Notes: generated from the letters alone by a model not told the origin. A DNA stretch of 64,000 bases from Fremontodendron californicum (GCA_030761205.1 JAULJL010000048.1:7245501-7309500); one strand, 5' to 3'; positions 34,808 through 47,439 are shown, counted from the stretch's first letter. A program made the numbers and translations.

Positions 34808-35418
34808 ATCATATGGCTTTTCAAAAAAAAATTGGATGGTAATCAAATGCAATTGTGACAAGTGGAAAAAAGAATAGCACTTCTAGCATTTCTCATCAAT
34901 GTATATGGCATTAATTTTGAGATTATTATTCAATACACCAACAATTAGTTTCGATAATTCGTGAAGACATGTTGTGTCTTGTTTTTTTTTTTTCTCGTGT
35001 CAATCGTTTAAACATGAGTACAACACATGATTAAACATGTCAAAATTCTAAACACGAATATTATACGTGTATTAAACTATCATCTTAATCATGTCGTGTC
35101 GTGTTATGTCATGTCATATCATATATATTACACTGTTTTCATGTTTATTAAATGTGTTGTGTTCAATGGTGTTCAAAACTATCAAATCTAGGATAATTAT
35201 AAATTTTGAGTGTTAGTGTTTTAAAAACATACATACTTTTGCATCAATTAGAAACACATCAATGACTTTCTAATAAACGTACGCTTCTAATACCATGTAT
35301 ATGTATGGAGGCTACAAATTTATAATTGAATTCTATACACGTGAATAATAGCGATGAATGTATTGAAAAAAAACAAAGAAACTTGACTTAGAAAAACAAA
35401 CTCAATTACATAACTGCC

Positions 35419-35481
35419 TCATTCAGTGGGAAGGCAGAAGTAAGGATGCTGCAAAGCATTAGCAGCACTCAAACGCTCCTC
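35419..35481 (-). pseudogene. Kinase-B remnant: last exon only, acceptor lost
   Basis: The minus strand encodes EERLSAANALQHPYFCLPTE and a stop, matching the last exon of kinase-A (ALQHPYFRLPTE). The AG acceptor of copy A (TGCAG before GAAGAG) is changed to CAA here, so correct splicing would fail. No other kinase exon follows, because unit B ends 200 bp further on and SSU72-like sequence takes over. It is a non-functional remnant at the 3' side of PP2C-B. Confidence 0.8.
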
Positions 35482-36425
35482 TTGTAATATTGACATCAAT
35501 GTTAGGTTCAATATGCCGATTTGATCACTAGCATAAGCCCAAAAGTATTCTTCAGATTATAGATAGATTCTACCTATTAATAAATCAAACAAACAATCAA
35601 ATAAAAGAAATTAGTTTACATGGCTAGTGATTTTTTTTTTTTGGCCAAAATTTGCATTCCAATCCATAGGTTATTGGTATCCGACACCTATATCCGGTAC
35701 GCCATGGTTTGCTCATCCAACCAGAACCGGAGTATGGAGGCCCTCTCTCTCCTAAATAACCAGGGTTTCGATTTATCTTCTCTTATTTGTTCTTTTACTT
35801 TGGTAATTTTTTTTTTTACTTTGGGTTTTTAATAAAATTGAAAAATGAGAGTGGGTTTTTCAGTTAAAAGCTTAATGGGATGTAGCCGATGTTTAAAAGA
35901 AACTCAAGTGTGAAATTGCTGATGGTTCCTTTGATACTGTTTTTACCTTTGAAGAGAAGGTTTTCGATATGGCCATGGAAATTGGAAGGTTCAATTCCTG
36001 CTTTTCCAATTTTTGTTTTTTCCTTTTGTTGTTTTTATAAGAAATTTCTACTTCATGTTAATATCTTGAGATAATCAATTGTGTGAGTATGTTCAGTACA
36101 TATGAAAATTTTAATGCTTTTCTGTTTTGAGTAAATATTACAAGATCTTTTGTTTATGTAATTTATTGAATAATCTATTGAAACTAAGTCCTAGTCTTGC
36201 TTAAAAAAAAAAACAAGTATAGTCCCAAATCTTTGGCAAGTTGACAATAGAGTAACCGATTAGTATGACAAAATAAACACTAGGAAGGTAGTCTTAAGCC
36301 TTAATTCAATTGCCTATTGGTCAAGGTGTACACCAGGAAGAAGCTCTTGTGGGTAAGAGCTTAATATTCAAGTAGACTTTGTTTCTTTATTTGTCTTTGT
36401 TTTGAAGGAGAAAACATTTTGAAGC

Positions 36426-36605
36426 TATGTTACTTGAACTCGGATGTGAGTGTCGGATACGGGTATATTTAATTTTTTCTAAAATTTCCATGTATTTGGA
36501 GGGTTCTTGGAGTATCATATCTCTATACGCATGTCTGGATATACGTCGAACACGAATGTCGGACGCAAATACTTTAAGAACAATGAAGAGTCGGAGCTAA
36601 CATAG
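36426..36605. repeat. MITE family 1 copy
   Basis: Starts GCTATGTTACTTGAACTCGG and ends AGAGTCGGAGCTAACATAG. One of the better-preserved copies showing the inverted ends. Confidence 0.7.
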
Positions 36606-36904
36606 TTTTTGAGAGTTAAACTTTTAAGTGTCTGGGATAGTTTGTTGGCTGGATAAGTGAATCAATTTCCAATGAACCATTCCTCAAAATAGTTATTTGT
36701 TTCTCCCCCTCTGATTTTATACCTTACCTTTATTTTCACAAGTTTATGGAGTTTGTTCTTTTTGTTGGAACTTTGTGGCATATTATTTTTTCTCTCTGAC
36801 GTTTCACAGATGCAAATTTAATTTGTATATGTGGAATGAAAATCATCGAAGGTAACATTGGAAGCCATCTATTGGAGATGATTCTGATCTCATCCTACAA
36901 TAAG

Positions 36905-37115
36905 TTGTTGCCCAAACCTGTGTTACACCGATTTTTTATTTTTTTTGAAATATTTTTGTCCGACACCCGTGTTCGACGCATATTCGAACATAGATACGAG
37001 GATATGACCTTTCAAGGACCCTCCAAATACATGAAAAAACTTTTTAAAAAATTAAATATATCCGCATCAGATACATACACGTATCCAACACTCATATCCA
37101 AATCCGAGTAATATA
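36905..37115. repeat. MITE family 1 copy, opposite orientation
   Basis: Blocks TGTCCGACACCCGTGTTCG and CCAAATCCGAGTAATATAG. It lies head to head with the copy at 36426, so RNA of the intron could fold back. Confidence 0.65.
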
Positions 37116-37430
37116 GACCCAATCGATTTATGTCAAACTTAGTTGTCTAATCTTGTTGTAAATAATGCTTGTATGCTACATCTAAAGATTGAGTTTTGAA
37201 TAGAAACTTAACCATGATGACCTGTAGATTTTTTTTGATTTAGTGGATAATGTACATTTTTTTTGTACTTTATCCCTTATGACTTTTTATTACTCGTCAT
37301 CTTAAATGTGTTAATAATGGCATATCTGCACAACTAGGATTAAGTTCTCTTGAAAATTATGCTGATGATCAACTCAGAGGTTAAAGATAACCATGAGAAA
37401 GCAGCTGCAGGAGTTCGTCTTGCTTTAAAT

Positions 37431-38060
37431 TAGGGCTGTAAATGAACAGAGCGTTCGACGAATCGTTCGTGAACAGTTCGATTTTAATATAGAAATAAAC
37501 AAAAATTAACTAGTATTTTAACTTAATAAAAGATCATTAATTGAGGATAAAATCATTAAAATTGATTAATAAAAATCAAAATAGTTAATTTAATAAATTA
37601 TCATATATATTTTTTACTATTTGTCATTTTTGAGTTATCCTTTTTATATATATAGTACATTTTGACACACTCACTATATGAGTGAAGAAAATAATTGTTT
37701 TTTTAAAAAAATGAAGTTACTTAATGAGTAGGTAATTGAAAAATAAAAATAAAAAAAGATGAAAATGTTATAAAAGTAAAAATGTGATACTAATTTTTTT
37801 AAGAGTAGTTAGATTTTTAAAAAACTTTTTTTTTTTTATAAAAATAAAAAGACATAAATATCTTTCAAATTATTTTATTATTTTATTATTTTATTTTATT
37901 TGGGTTTTTATGTATTTTCACCAACTGAGTTGGTGTCACTTGACTCAATGACACCAACTCAATCATTCCATTTATAATAGTATATATATATATATATTAA
38001 TCTTCCATGATTATGCAGTTTCTTATTCTTTTCAAACTTGAATCCATTCAAAATTTGAAC
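37431..38060. other. Intergenic AT-rich repeat remnant
   Basis: Starts with AGGGCTGTAAATGAACAGAG, a phrase common at the edges of plant dispersed repeats, followed by AT-rich sequence. No gene seen. Confidence 0.4.
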
Positions 38061-38068
38061 CAAACTTA

Positions 38069-38734
38069 GGCTTCATTTGGATCTCATTGGTGCTCCAGTC
38101 CAGTGAGATCCAAGAGTAAATTAATTTTCAACTGCACCGTGGGGTGCATTTGGATTGCACCCCACGGTGCAGTTGAAGCATTTCCCCTCCAGTGGGGCAC
38201 TGGAGGGAAGAGGTTTCACTGAAAAACTGGACCTTTCGGTGAAAACTATAATTACTATCATTCCCTTTCTTTTTTTTCAAAAATTTGTTTTTCTTTATTT
38301 TTATTTATAAATTTTTTTAAATTATTTATTTTGTTAATTATCTTATATTTATTTTTATTTTTTTAGTTTATTTTTTATTTAAATATTTTAAAATTATTTA
38401 ATCAATTAATATAATAAATAAATTATATAACAATTAGTTAATTAATTAAAATATTTAAATAAATATATAAAATAATATTTTTAAAATAAATTTAAATATT
38501 ATTAATATATATATATAAATAATTTATCAATACACTCTTACATTAATATCTTTAATAGTCATTTTCATTCTCATCTCACCGCCACCGCTGCTTTTGCATC
38601 CAAACACATATCCCACAACTTATTTTAATCTCACCGCTACAGTATCCAATCTCACCACTACAGTAACTAATCTCACCGCCACATCTATTTTTAATCTCAC
38701 CGGAAACAATCTCACCGTCCATCCAAATGAACCC
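38069..38734. mobile_element. Tourist-like (PIF/Harbinger) MITE
   Basis: Left end GGCTTCATTTGGAT and right end ATCCAAATGAACCC are inverted repeats, flanked on both sides by TTA (38066-38068 and 38735-38737), the target duplication typical of PIF/Harbinger elements. It contains a perfect 21-bp hairpin (38128-38148 against 38156-38176). No coding capacity. Confidence 0.8.
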
Positions 38735-38861
38735 TTAGTAAACTCAAAGAGTCATTGTCGGCATACTTGAACATATTTTTTCTATAACTGAAATTGCTAG
38801 AGATTAATTCTGATTATGATTTTAACATTCTATCAATAAATTATATTATTGTTAACTATAC

Positions 38862-40310
38862 TTTTTTTTTTGAAAGCAGGAATTTCATTCATTTATCAAT
38901 GCTCAAGAGTACATTCATTATGTATAACATTTGATATCATCTCAGGACACTCCTCAACCCAGATTACATCGTTTTGAATTTCTGTACCATATTTAGCTAA
39001 CAGATGAGAAGCTTCATTTCCAATTCTCAGAATATGTCTTGGTATGCAGGATCGAAACAGTTGCATTGTTGATCTGGCTTCATCCATAATCGGACCAATG
39101 ATTGATAGATCCTCATCCATTATCTGAAGTTGATTAATTATGCCCAATGCATCACCTTCCAGGATGATTTACAGAAAACCAAGCTCAGAGGCAAATTGCA
39201 ATGCCTTTACTGCAGCATAAGCTTATATCAGAGCAGCATTATTTGCATCAGGTATATTACAAGCACAAGCCGCCATTACTGCTCCACTTCCATCCCGAAT
39301 CACAACCCCTATCCCACCTGAGTTGTTGTGTTGATTCACTGCTCCATCAAAATTTACCTTAAATTCACCCATCCGAGGAGGAATCCATTTTTGCCGCTGG
39401 CTATCAGACTGATGTTTTTGGATTTTAACTGCATTCAATTCAGCAACATAACGTTTGATAAAGAACTCTGTTTCTTGAACACTTTTCCTTCCCTCACCAT
39501 GAAGTTCCCCATTCCTACCTCCCCAAATTGTCCAAACAGTAATCATGAAGAGTTGCATCTGCTGGGGAGATGTGGACTGGCATACTTGTTTAATCCATTC
39601 TGGAGCATCCAAAACAGCACCATCTGTTGAAGCCCATTTAAAACCCAGGTTCTCCCATACTTTGCTGATACATTGACATTCTTTAAGTGCATGGATCACG
39701 GATTCATCTACCCCTCCACACCTAAAACAAACTCTGTTCAGTCCAATTTTCCTCTTTACCAAGCTTTCCATCACTGGTAATCCATCATACCAGATTCGCC
39801 ATGTTAAAACTTTTACTTTGTTAGGAACTTCACTTCTCCAGATTTTCTTCCAGACTTCATTGTATGAAGTGGTCATTCCTTGATCAGCATCATTTGGTAG
39901 TCCATGTTCATCACCAATTAGGAGTCTGTATCCACTTTTAACATTGTACCTCCCCTTGTTATCATAATGCCATACCTGCATATCTGGAGAACCCAACTTA
40001 CTAACTGGTATCTTCAATATAGCCTCCGTTTCCTGTGGCGAAAACACATCTATTACAAGATCCCTCTTCCACTGCATTGTAGACTGATCAATTAATTCGC
40101 TAACCAAACTGTCCTCTCCCATTGCACCGATTGTAGAATGGATCATAAACGAATCAGAAGTTGGAATCCATTTGTCTTTCCATATGCATATTTTCTGACC
40201 ATTTCCAACCCTCCACCTTATCCCTTTTTCTAAAAAGTCTTTAGCTCCCCAAATACTTCTCCAAGTCAGAGAAGGATTATCACCAAGCCTTGCACCCAAA
40301 AAAGTACAAT
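38862..40310 (-). mobile_element. 5'-truncated LINE: zf-RVT and RNase H end
   Basis: The minus strand reads a reverse-transcriptase-adjacent region (NPSLTWRSIWGAKDFLEKGI), the zinc-binding zf-RVT domain (WRSEVPNKVKVLTWRIWYDG, then RVCFRCGGVDESVIHALKEC) and an RNase H domain (FKVNFDGAVN). The RNase H continues past two in-frame stops near 39225 and 39175 (ALQFASELGFL, ILEGDALGIINQL) to HILRIGNEASHLLAKYG. An oligo-A tail on the minus strand at about 38862-38870 marks the 3' end. Endonuclease and catalytic RT are missing, as usual for 5'-truncated LINE copies. The two stops make it dead. Confidence 0.85.
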
Positions 40311-40319
40311 TTGGTAAGG

Positions 40320-42470
40320 AGAAATTATTATTTAGCCCTTCTCATCATGTTAGCAATGTACCCCGCCAATAAAATTATATTATATTAGATTTTTTTTTTC
40401 ACGTCATACTTATTATTTTGTTTTTTTTTTTAAAGAGAAAAAAATAAGCAAAGAACATAACATTTTTTTTTTAGAGGAAATTTGATATGTTTAATTTTAT
40501 TGGCTTTACCATCACTAACGTGGTAGAAAGGAGATATATATAATAATTTTTGGTTGGTAAAACTTAAAGATGGAAAAATTTGTTATCATAAAAACAATAT
40601 GGAGTCAACAAGTCAAAGCTAACCAATAAAGACAATTACTTTAGCTCAACTAATATGGTGAAGTTTTGGACAGAGATCATAAATTCAAGTCGTAAATCAA
40701 TCTTCTTCATATTTGACAATTAAAAATTATACTATTATATAATTGGTAGAGAAACCAATTAAAAATCAATAAAAAAATTAAAACAATAATTTGTTGCCAC
40801 TTGGCTTACTAGAACCTGAAAACTGACAGTTTATTTTAAAATTATTTTATCTTTATTTAATATCAATAGTAATATTATTAATAATAAATTATTTTTTCAA
40901 GAAAAAAATTGCAAAATCAATAAAATCTTCACACAAAAAAAAAACAAAATATATCAAAATTTCAATTAAAAATCAATAATACACAATAAACAAACAAATT
41001 CACTCGAAAATAGATTTAAAATTAAAATACTTTTAATTATTTTAATATAAAAAAATGACCTCATGCAAAGCAGGGACATCATTCTCATAATTATTTACAA
41101 AGATAAAAGTCAAATTAATAATAATAATAATCTACCATTAAATGAAAATTACCTACATAATACACTGTAGCTAACTTTGCATGATCATTGCATGGAATTA
41201 AAATGGTTTTAAGCTTTTAGGCTTTTGACAAGAAAAATTAATTTGTCGGGCAATTATAATTTTAAGTTGGGCCGAAGTAGATCTGTTCAAGTGTTGGGCT
41301 ATTCGTCTAAATTCGAAGGTTCGTTCATATTTAGGAGAGTTCAGACAAAAATATTTGACCCGAAATATAAGTTTGAGGAAAAAAATGAGTTCCGTTTAGA
41401 AAATGGGCCGGGCCTTGGCTCCAACAATCAAGGCCCGAGTCCGGCCCGACCTGATCCGTTTTTCATTTATATAATATAATATTTTTATATTTTATATATT
41501 ATATATATATAATATTATAGTATAAACATTTAAAAATATGCAAAGTTATTCATGTTTTATAATTTAATAAAATTAAATAAAAAGATAAAATTATTAAAAA
41601 TTAAATAATAAAAAATATTTACTTAATTTTTTTTAGAAAAATAAAATAATATGGGCGGACCTAAACCCATTTATAATTATGGGAGGGCTTGGATAAAATT
41701 TGAGGCTCATATTTCGGGTCAAGTCGGACTTGGAGAAAATACATGTGGTGTTGATATATACCATACATCGATCCAGCCCATGAGCACCTCTAGGTCAAAG
41801 AGCTTTTAGTTTTTTAATATGGGTTTCATTTGTTTAGATTTCGACTCTTCGATTTAATTTTTTTTTTTTCAAAAAATTAGAAAATTGGAATCATGAAATC
41901 ATGAAATCTTTTGAAAATTCTAATTTTTTTTATAAAAAAAATACAAAAAATGCAGTTCCAATTTTTTATTTTTTTTTGAAATCAAGCAAAAATGGACCCC
42001 CAAAAATAAAATTCCAACCCAAAAAGTTAGAAATGAAATATTTATTTTTATATTATAAAAAATAAAATTCTATTCGTTTGAATAATTATAATTTTTTAAC
42101 TTTTAAACCGAAACCAAATAACTTTAATACTACCTGAATCGAAATCGAATTTAATAAAAATCCAACACTACAATTAGAATCGATTTTTTATTTTCTCGAT
42201 TTTGCTCAACCCTATCTTGAAGTACGTTAATGTCACCAAATTTTGTCTCGATTTTTTATTTTCTCTAGGAACCAAAGTGGCTGGAGGATAAAGGCGTAGC
42301 GACTCGTTATCACCATTGCTAGCTGCCATATACATAGATTATCAATTGTCAATGGATGTCGAAAGATTAAACTTTGATCTTCAAAGTTGAGATTTAGAGA
42401 TTAATAAACTTACTGTTTTCATGTTAGGAATAAGGCCAAAAACATCAAAGTTTGCATTGTCATTTCAATA
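40320..42470. other. Intergenic, AT-rich with repeat remnants
   Basis: No gene seen. 41230-41770 carries words GGGCCGGGCC and GGCCCGAGTCCGGCCCGACC, typical of plant non-coding dispersed repeats. The rest is A/T homopolymer-rich. Confidence 0.45.
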
Positions 42471-42481
42471 GCATTTCAGTA

Positions 42482-42908
42482 AGGGATGACAATTTAAAAT
42501 GCGAATTCGGATATCCACGGATATTCGATCTATTTTTTGCGGATTTGGATTTGCGTATTCGGATAAAAGTCGGATTTGGATATTATAATTACTATCCGCA
42601 GCGAATTTGGAGCGGATGCAGATATGAAACCTCAGATATCCATTATCCGAATCCGCATTACTTCTGCGGATTCAGATATCTGAATCTGAATCCGCTTATT
42701 TGTAAAACATATAAATTTTGTTTGATTTTATATTTTTATTTTTAAAAAATTGATTTATTAAATTCGAATTTTAGCAGATTCGGATATCTAGCGGATAATA
42801 TTATTTAATTTGAATTTGGATAGTAATATGCGAATTAAATGCGTATAATTTGCAGATTCGAATTCGGATAATACAAAAAATACAAATATTAAACCCACTG
42901 TCATCCCT
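42482..42908. mobile_element. hAT-like MITE
   Basis: Terminal inverted repeats AGGGATGAC and GTCATCCCT, flanked by direct repeats ATTTCAG (42473-42479 and 42910-42916), fit a hAT-type insertion. The interior is made of CGGATATCC and CGAATTCGGAT-type palindromic words with no coding. Confidence 0.75.
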
Positions 42909-42916
42909 AATTTCAG

Positions 42917-43734
42917 TATGTTGTCTTTTTATAAATTAATTTATTATTATTAATTATTTTTTTTTTAAAATGTTCAAAGTTTTTAAACTATCTAAAATAA
43001 AAGTTGAATGGTAAAATTCAATCAAAAATCAAAATTTAATGACAATTTAATATTGAATTAAAGTATAGCAATAAACTTACCTTTAATTTCAAAAGCATAA
43101 AAACAAATATTAATCAAATTAAACTATAATGATAAATTTCAATATCCATTTATAGTACGGTAACAAATTTGAATTTTAACCCAATTTAAAAATAATACAA
43201 AATCTTTTGACAGCAACAACAACCAAATCGATACAATTCTTATGGAGTTTTTCTTTTAGTTGAATGCTTTCGAGAATTTCTTTCTCATCATGTAATATAA
43301 ATAGTAGCCGTCCAAACAAAATGCAACAAAGTGGACTTAAATATTTACCCTTGAAATTCGTATCACATTTTAATTATTTTTTTTATCTCGAAACAAATTA
43401 TCAAATCTATAACCAAGCGATTGCCAAAAAACTCGAGCTTGCTTTGTCCTCAAATATTTTTATATATCTGAAACAGTAAACATACCAAATTTTGAAGCAA
43501 TCCAAACAATACTATCATTTGCACTGCTAGGAAAAATTAACAAAATTATATTATTTAAAAAAATAAAAATAAGTGAAAAAGTTTCCACCAAAAGATCCAA
43601 TCTACTAAGATGCTATCAAAATACACCCACTGGTACAATTAAAGAAAAAATTTTATTAGATTCCATTGCCTGCTTTTCAACTATATAAGCAGAAGCTAGG
43701 CTAAACAGGATTATTAGTCTATAGTAGACCCGGT
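42917..43734. other. Intergenic, no gene seen
   Basis: AT-rich with short chance frames only. Confidence 0.45.
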
Positions 43735-44415
43735 AATTTTAAACACCAAAACACATCACGGCATATTAAATAAAAATAAAAATAATATAATTAACATGAC
43801 ATGATACGTTTAAATATGATTAACATAATACGCGTAATACACACTATGTTACTCGGACTTAGGTGTGAATGTCGGACACGGGTATGTTTGATTTATTATA
43901 AGTTTTTTCATGTATTTAGAGGATCATATCTCCATACCCATATTCGGATATGCGTTAGACACGGGTGTTGGATACGGATACTTCAAAAAAAAAAAAAAAA
44001 AAGAGTCGCAACAATATATAATACACGTATCATATTCGTATTTAAGATTTTGACAAATCTAAATATTATATATATTGTGTTCATGTTTACATGATTGAAA
44101 CCAAAAAAATTATGAGACACAATATACATAAACAGATTGCCGAGTCTGAGTCTGAGTCTAAGTCTATAATTTATACTACCAGTGTCGAACAGAAAAAAGA
44201 CAATATTAGTGACTTTAAATTTATTGTAATTGACAGCAGCTCCGACTCTTTATATTTTTTGAAGTATTCATGTCCGACATATATTCAAACATGAGTGGAG
44301 ATATGACTCTTCAAGGACCTTCTAAATACATAAAAAACTTTAAAAAAAATTAAACATACCTATATCAAACACATACCTGTATTCGACACTCACATCTGAG
44401 TCTGAGTAACATAGT
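43735..44415. repeat. Cluster of MITE family 1 and family 2 copies
   Basis: A family 2 fragment (43735-43845) is interrupted by a MITE family 1 copy (43846-44012) and continues at 44020-44120. A second, reversed family 1 copy lies at 44230-44415. This looks like nested insertion: family 1 into family 2. Confidence 0.6.
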
Positions 44416-44651
44416 TTTAAAATATTAAATATTAAATAAAAATTATCAGTGAATCATTCCAACAAAATTTTATAACATAGTTTTTTTTTTTTTTCAGTGA
44501 GTTGGATGTTGGATGAAGGAGCAAAGAGATCTATTCTGCATCCAAGTTTTGAGTGAATTTAACATAAATATAACTGCATTACAGTAAAACACAACCAAAA
44601 TAGAAGAGGTTAAACAGTGTGCATATGTGTGATGATATGGTGACTTGAGAC

Positions 44652-44901
44652 TTACTCGGAGGATGAAGAGGACTTAGCAGCCACATTCCCAGAACCAGAT
44701 TTTGCAGGCTGATAAGCAAAGACAAAGATAAAAGAAAGAGAGGTATTTATAAAACCTCAGAGAAAAAAAAAAAAAGAAAAAAAAAACGATTTCAGTATCA
44801 CAAAACCATACCACAGCTTGCTTATTGCTAGGCAAAGATGCTAAATTAGTCCAACACCATTTGCATTTGCCGGCTTTGAGTCCAGATTGATGGATCCGCG
44901 T
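44652..44901 (-). CDS. Possible last two exons of an unidentified gene
   Basis: Two minus-strand stretches can be spliced in phase 0 with AG/GT borders. 44901-44812 encodes HQSGLKAGKCKWCWTNLASL, then PSNKQAV. 44708-44652 encodes PAKSGSGNVAAKSSSSSE and a stop. The Ser-rich tail and clean borders look gene-like, but I recognise no family and found no convincing upstream exons up to 47000. It could be the 3' end of a gene or another captured fragment. Confidence 0.25.
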
Positions 44902-45331
44902 CTGTTGGGATAATTCAAACGAGATAATGAAGGAAATGATCCATTGGAAGAAGGGCCCTAACCATATTAAATGAAAATATGGTTTAAGAATTTTATATCC
45001 AAATTTTCATGTGGTGCAAGCCCTCCAACATTCCAAGTAGTAATAAAAATCCTGTAGTTATGTGTATCCTTATGACTGAATCAAAGTTGGCAGATCAAAG
45101 CTTGGAATTTCCAACAGAGTTTCTTTGTTGCTTGGAAACTCTGCTACAAAGTTGTTGCTTCCTAATCTCTTTCAAAGGATCTTTTTAGCTACTAAACATG
45201 GCCACATAACTTTGCCACACTGAGTTCGAACATCAATCCGCAGAATTTCAGCAGCAAACAATAAACCATCACCATGTTGCTTTATAATCTTTCTCCAGAG
45301 ATGGAGCCGAACAAGACTCGCCATAATATAC

Positions 45332-45500
45332 CCATGTTGCTCCGACTCTTCATTTTTCTTGAAGTACCCGCGTCCGACGCATATCTAGACATAGGTATGG
45401 GGATATGATCCTGCAAGGACCCTCCAAATACATGAAAATCTTGGAATAAATTGAACATACCCGTGTCTGAGTCTCACATCCGAATCCGAGTAATATAGAT
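45332..45500. repeat. MITE family 1 copy
   Basis: Reads ATGTTGCTCCGACTCTTC through ACATCCGAATCCGAGTAATA. Confidence 0.65.
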
Positions 45501-47150
45501 ATATACAATAGAAATCCCGTTCACATGCACAACATACTAACAACCAACACACAATCAAAGCCCCTTCTTACAAAATACCAAATCAAAGTCAACACACACA
45601 ACCACTTCCTCTTTAAAGTTTGACCAATGAACAAAGAATCCATGTTTAAGAGAAGATTAATTCAATACATAATCATTACAAAGTGCCATGCTCTGCCTTT
45701 TATAGTCATCATCTCCCACTCTTACCCAATCTCTTTTCTCAAAAAATTGTATTAGGACCAATAACAACGAGGTAACAAAACTAGCACAAAGCTAGCAAAA
45801 CAAGTTATATTTCTCATTTCTCTATAAAATAAAGGAAGCTTTATTTCAACAATGAACTGCAAGTCTCAAGAACTTCCAAAAACAAAATCTGCCTCTTAAA
45901 ATTAACCATGAGAACCAACAAAAGTGTTCACAAGATTCTTCAGCTTTCAATTCACAAATCGTGATAAGCCAATTTCCTCAATTTCCTAGAATCACTTCTT
46001 AATAGCAACATCAAAATCATCCAAAAAATCCACTTAATAATCGAAAAAAGAACAGCGAAAATCATCCCAAAAAAAAAAAAACAATATCAAATCTCATACA
46101 CAAAAAGCAGGATCTTAAATTTTCTAACCCACGTCTAAATCATCCATCCCATGCCACACAAATATCCATCCAAATCATTCCTAAAACTCAAAAAGTCACT
46201 TCAAAGAGGGACAACCAGATTACACATGATATAATCAGAACCATGAAAAATCCAATTTCCTTTAGTCAACACAAATTACACTTAACAACTCAATAATCCA
46301 CATAAGAGCAACCCTTATCCTAAACCAACCAACAGGAGCCCACTAGATTTCCAAATTGAGGCAAAAAGAGCCCAATCAACATAATCAATTGTAATGAACC
46401 AAGAAAAGAGAAGTGTTCAAAACTTTCTCATTAAGAACCCTAGATTAACAGCAACAACATCTTAAACAATTCACCATTTTTTTTAGAAATCATTGTATCA
46501 CCATACAGCCCATCCCTCTAAAATTTCATTAAAATAGCCTCATACCCACGACAGCCACTAGCATAACTAAACGGTCATCTCCTCAAAGCAAACAAAGAAG
46601 ATACGAACAATGCCGAGAAAAACCACATACCTGAAGTATTAGCAAAACCTCTCATTTCTAGTCTCCAATTCCATCAACTTACCCACAACCATCTCGTCAT
46701 CACAATCGGCAGACAAACCCAATTATTTTCCTACTTCGCACGTATAAAATTTTTCTTCTGTTCTGAAAGTACTCATCTGAAAGTGAGTCATTGGCAATTT
46801 TGCTATCCAAGGGCCTAGCCTTGACTCTGCTCTTAATTTTTTGTTTTCTTACTCTTGATTTATTCTTTTGTGCAAGCTGCTTATGTAAAGTATCCTCAAA
46901 TCTCCTCTAGAGATTTAACTATTCTCTTCCTTCAGCGTCAATAATGGAAACTGCGGGTATCATTCTGCCGCCACAATCCAGACTGGAGAGGAAAAAGACA
47001 ATATATCAGTTAGAAACACACACTGGCAACAACCGGCAAACTACGGATACCATGGTTGCAATGGACAAATATAGACAACACAACTTAAATGGTTAAAAAA
47101 TCCAACATGAGAATAGCATCTAAATTGAGTCTCCAACAAACGAATTGCAG
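45501..47150. other. Intergenic, no clear gene
   Basis: A-rich plus strand. Near 46660-46990 the minus strand has a basic, gene-like but interrupted frame (for example HKQLAQKNKSRVRKQKIKS) that I cannot assign. Otherwise nothing seen. Confidence 0.35.
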
Positions 47151-47159
47151 AGTTCACAC

Positions 47160-47305
47160 AGTTGGAAACCTGTAGAAAGTTAAAAATCATTAGACAAAAG
47201 TTTAGAAGCAACTTAATGGTGAAAGAGAATAAAAGACACGTTGAAAAAAAAAGACATTCCCAATCTTAAAAGGATTCCTACTTTTAATTTGATTGGCAAA
47301 TTCCA
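47160..47305 (-). pseudogene. Fossil of kinase exons 13 and 14 (unit C)
   Basis: This stretch aligns with kinase-A at about 15675-15830. It keeps part of exon 13 as FANQIKSRNPFKIG and a decayed exon 14 in which GFPTV is followed by a stop where kinase-A reads GFPNLWALRLV. It lies upstream of PP2C-C, on the far side from the other kinase-C remnants, so unit C was rearranged after duplication. Confidence 0.7.
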
Positions 47306-47439
47306 TTGACCCGAGTTTTTAGGTTAATATATTAGAAAACTATATATATATAATTAAAAAATACTAATTACAATAGTGATACTAAACTTCTAACTCTAAC
47401 GCTACACCTATGTATTAGTTCTTTACTCTAGCGCTACAT

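Larger units (their letters stand above)
25950..35700 (+). repeat. Segmental duplication unit B
   Basis: Near-identical to unit A (8540-13490) apart from a roughly 280-bp insertion in intron 1 (about 26888-27168), one more acceptor repeat, the Copia insertion in intron 3 and small indels. Homology ends inside a MITE family 1 copy near 35698, where SSU72-like sequence begins. Confidence 0.85.
35698..37430 (+). pseudogene. SSU72 RNA polymerase II CTD phosphatase pseudogene
   Basis: Three separated plus-strand pieces match plant SSU72. The first (35698-35790) reads YAMVCSSNQNRSMEALSLLN and includes the CX5R phosphatase loop CSSNQNR. The second (35889-35985) reads MFKRNSSVKL, then after a frameshift ADGSFDTVFTFEEKVFDMAM. 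The third (37355-37430) reads MLMINSEVKDNHEKAAAGVR and LALN, then a stop. The N-terminal MKFR-type start, the segment after RQGF and the C-terminus are missing, and the frame is broken. Splice sites at 35985 and about 37340 may be original, with a 1.36-kb intron now holding two MITE family 1 copies. Its first exon abuts the end of duplication unit B, so that rearrangement may have cut the gene. Confidence 0.75.
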
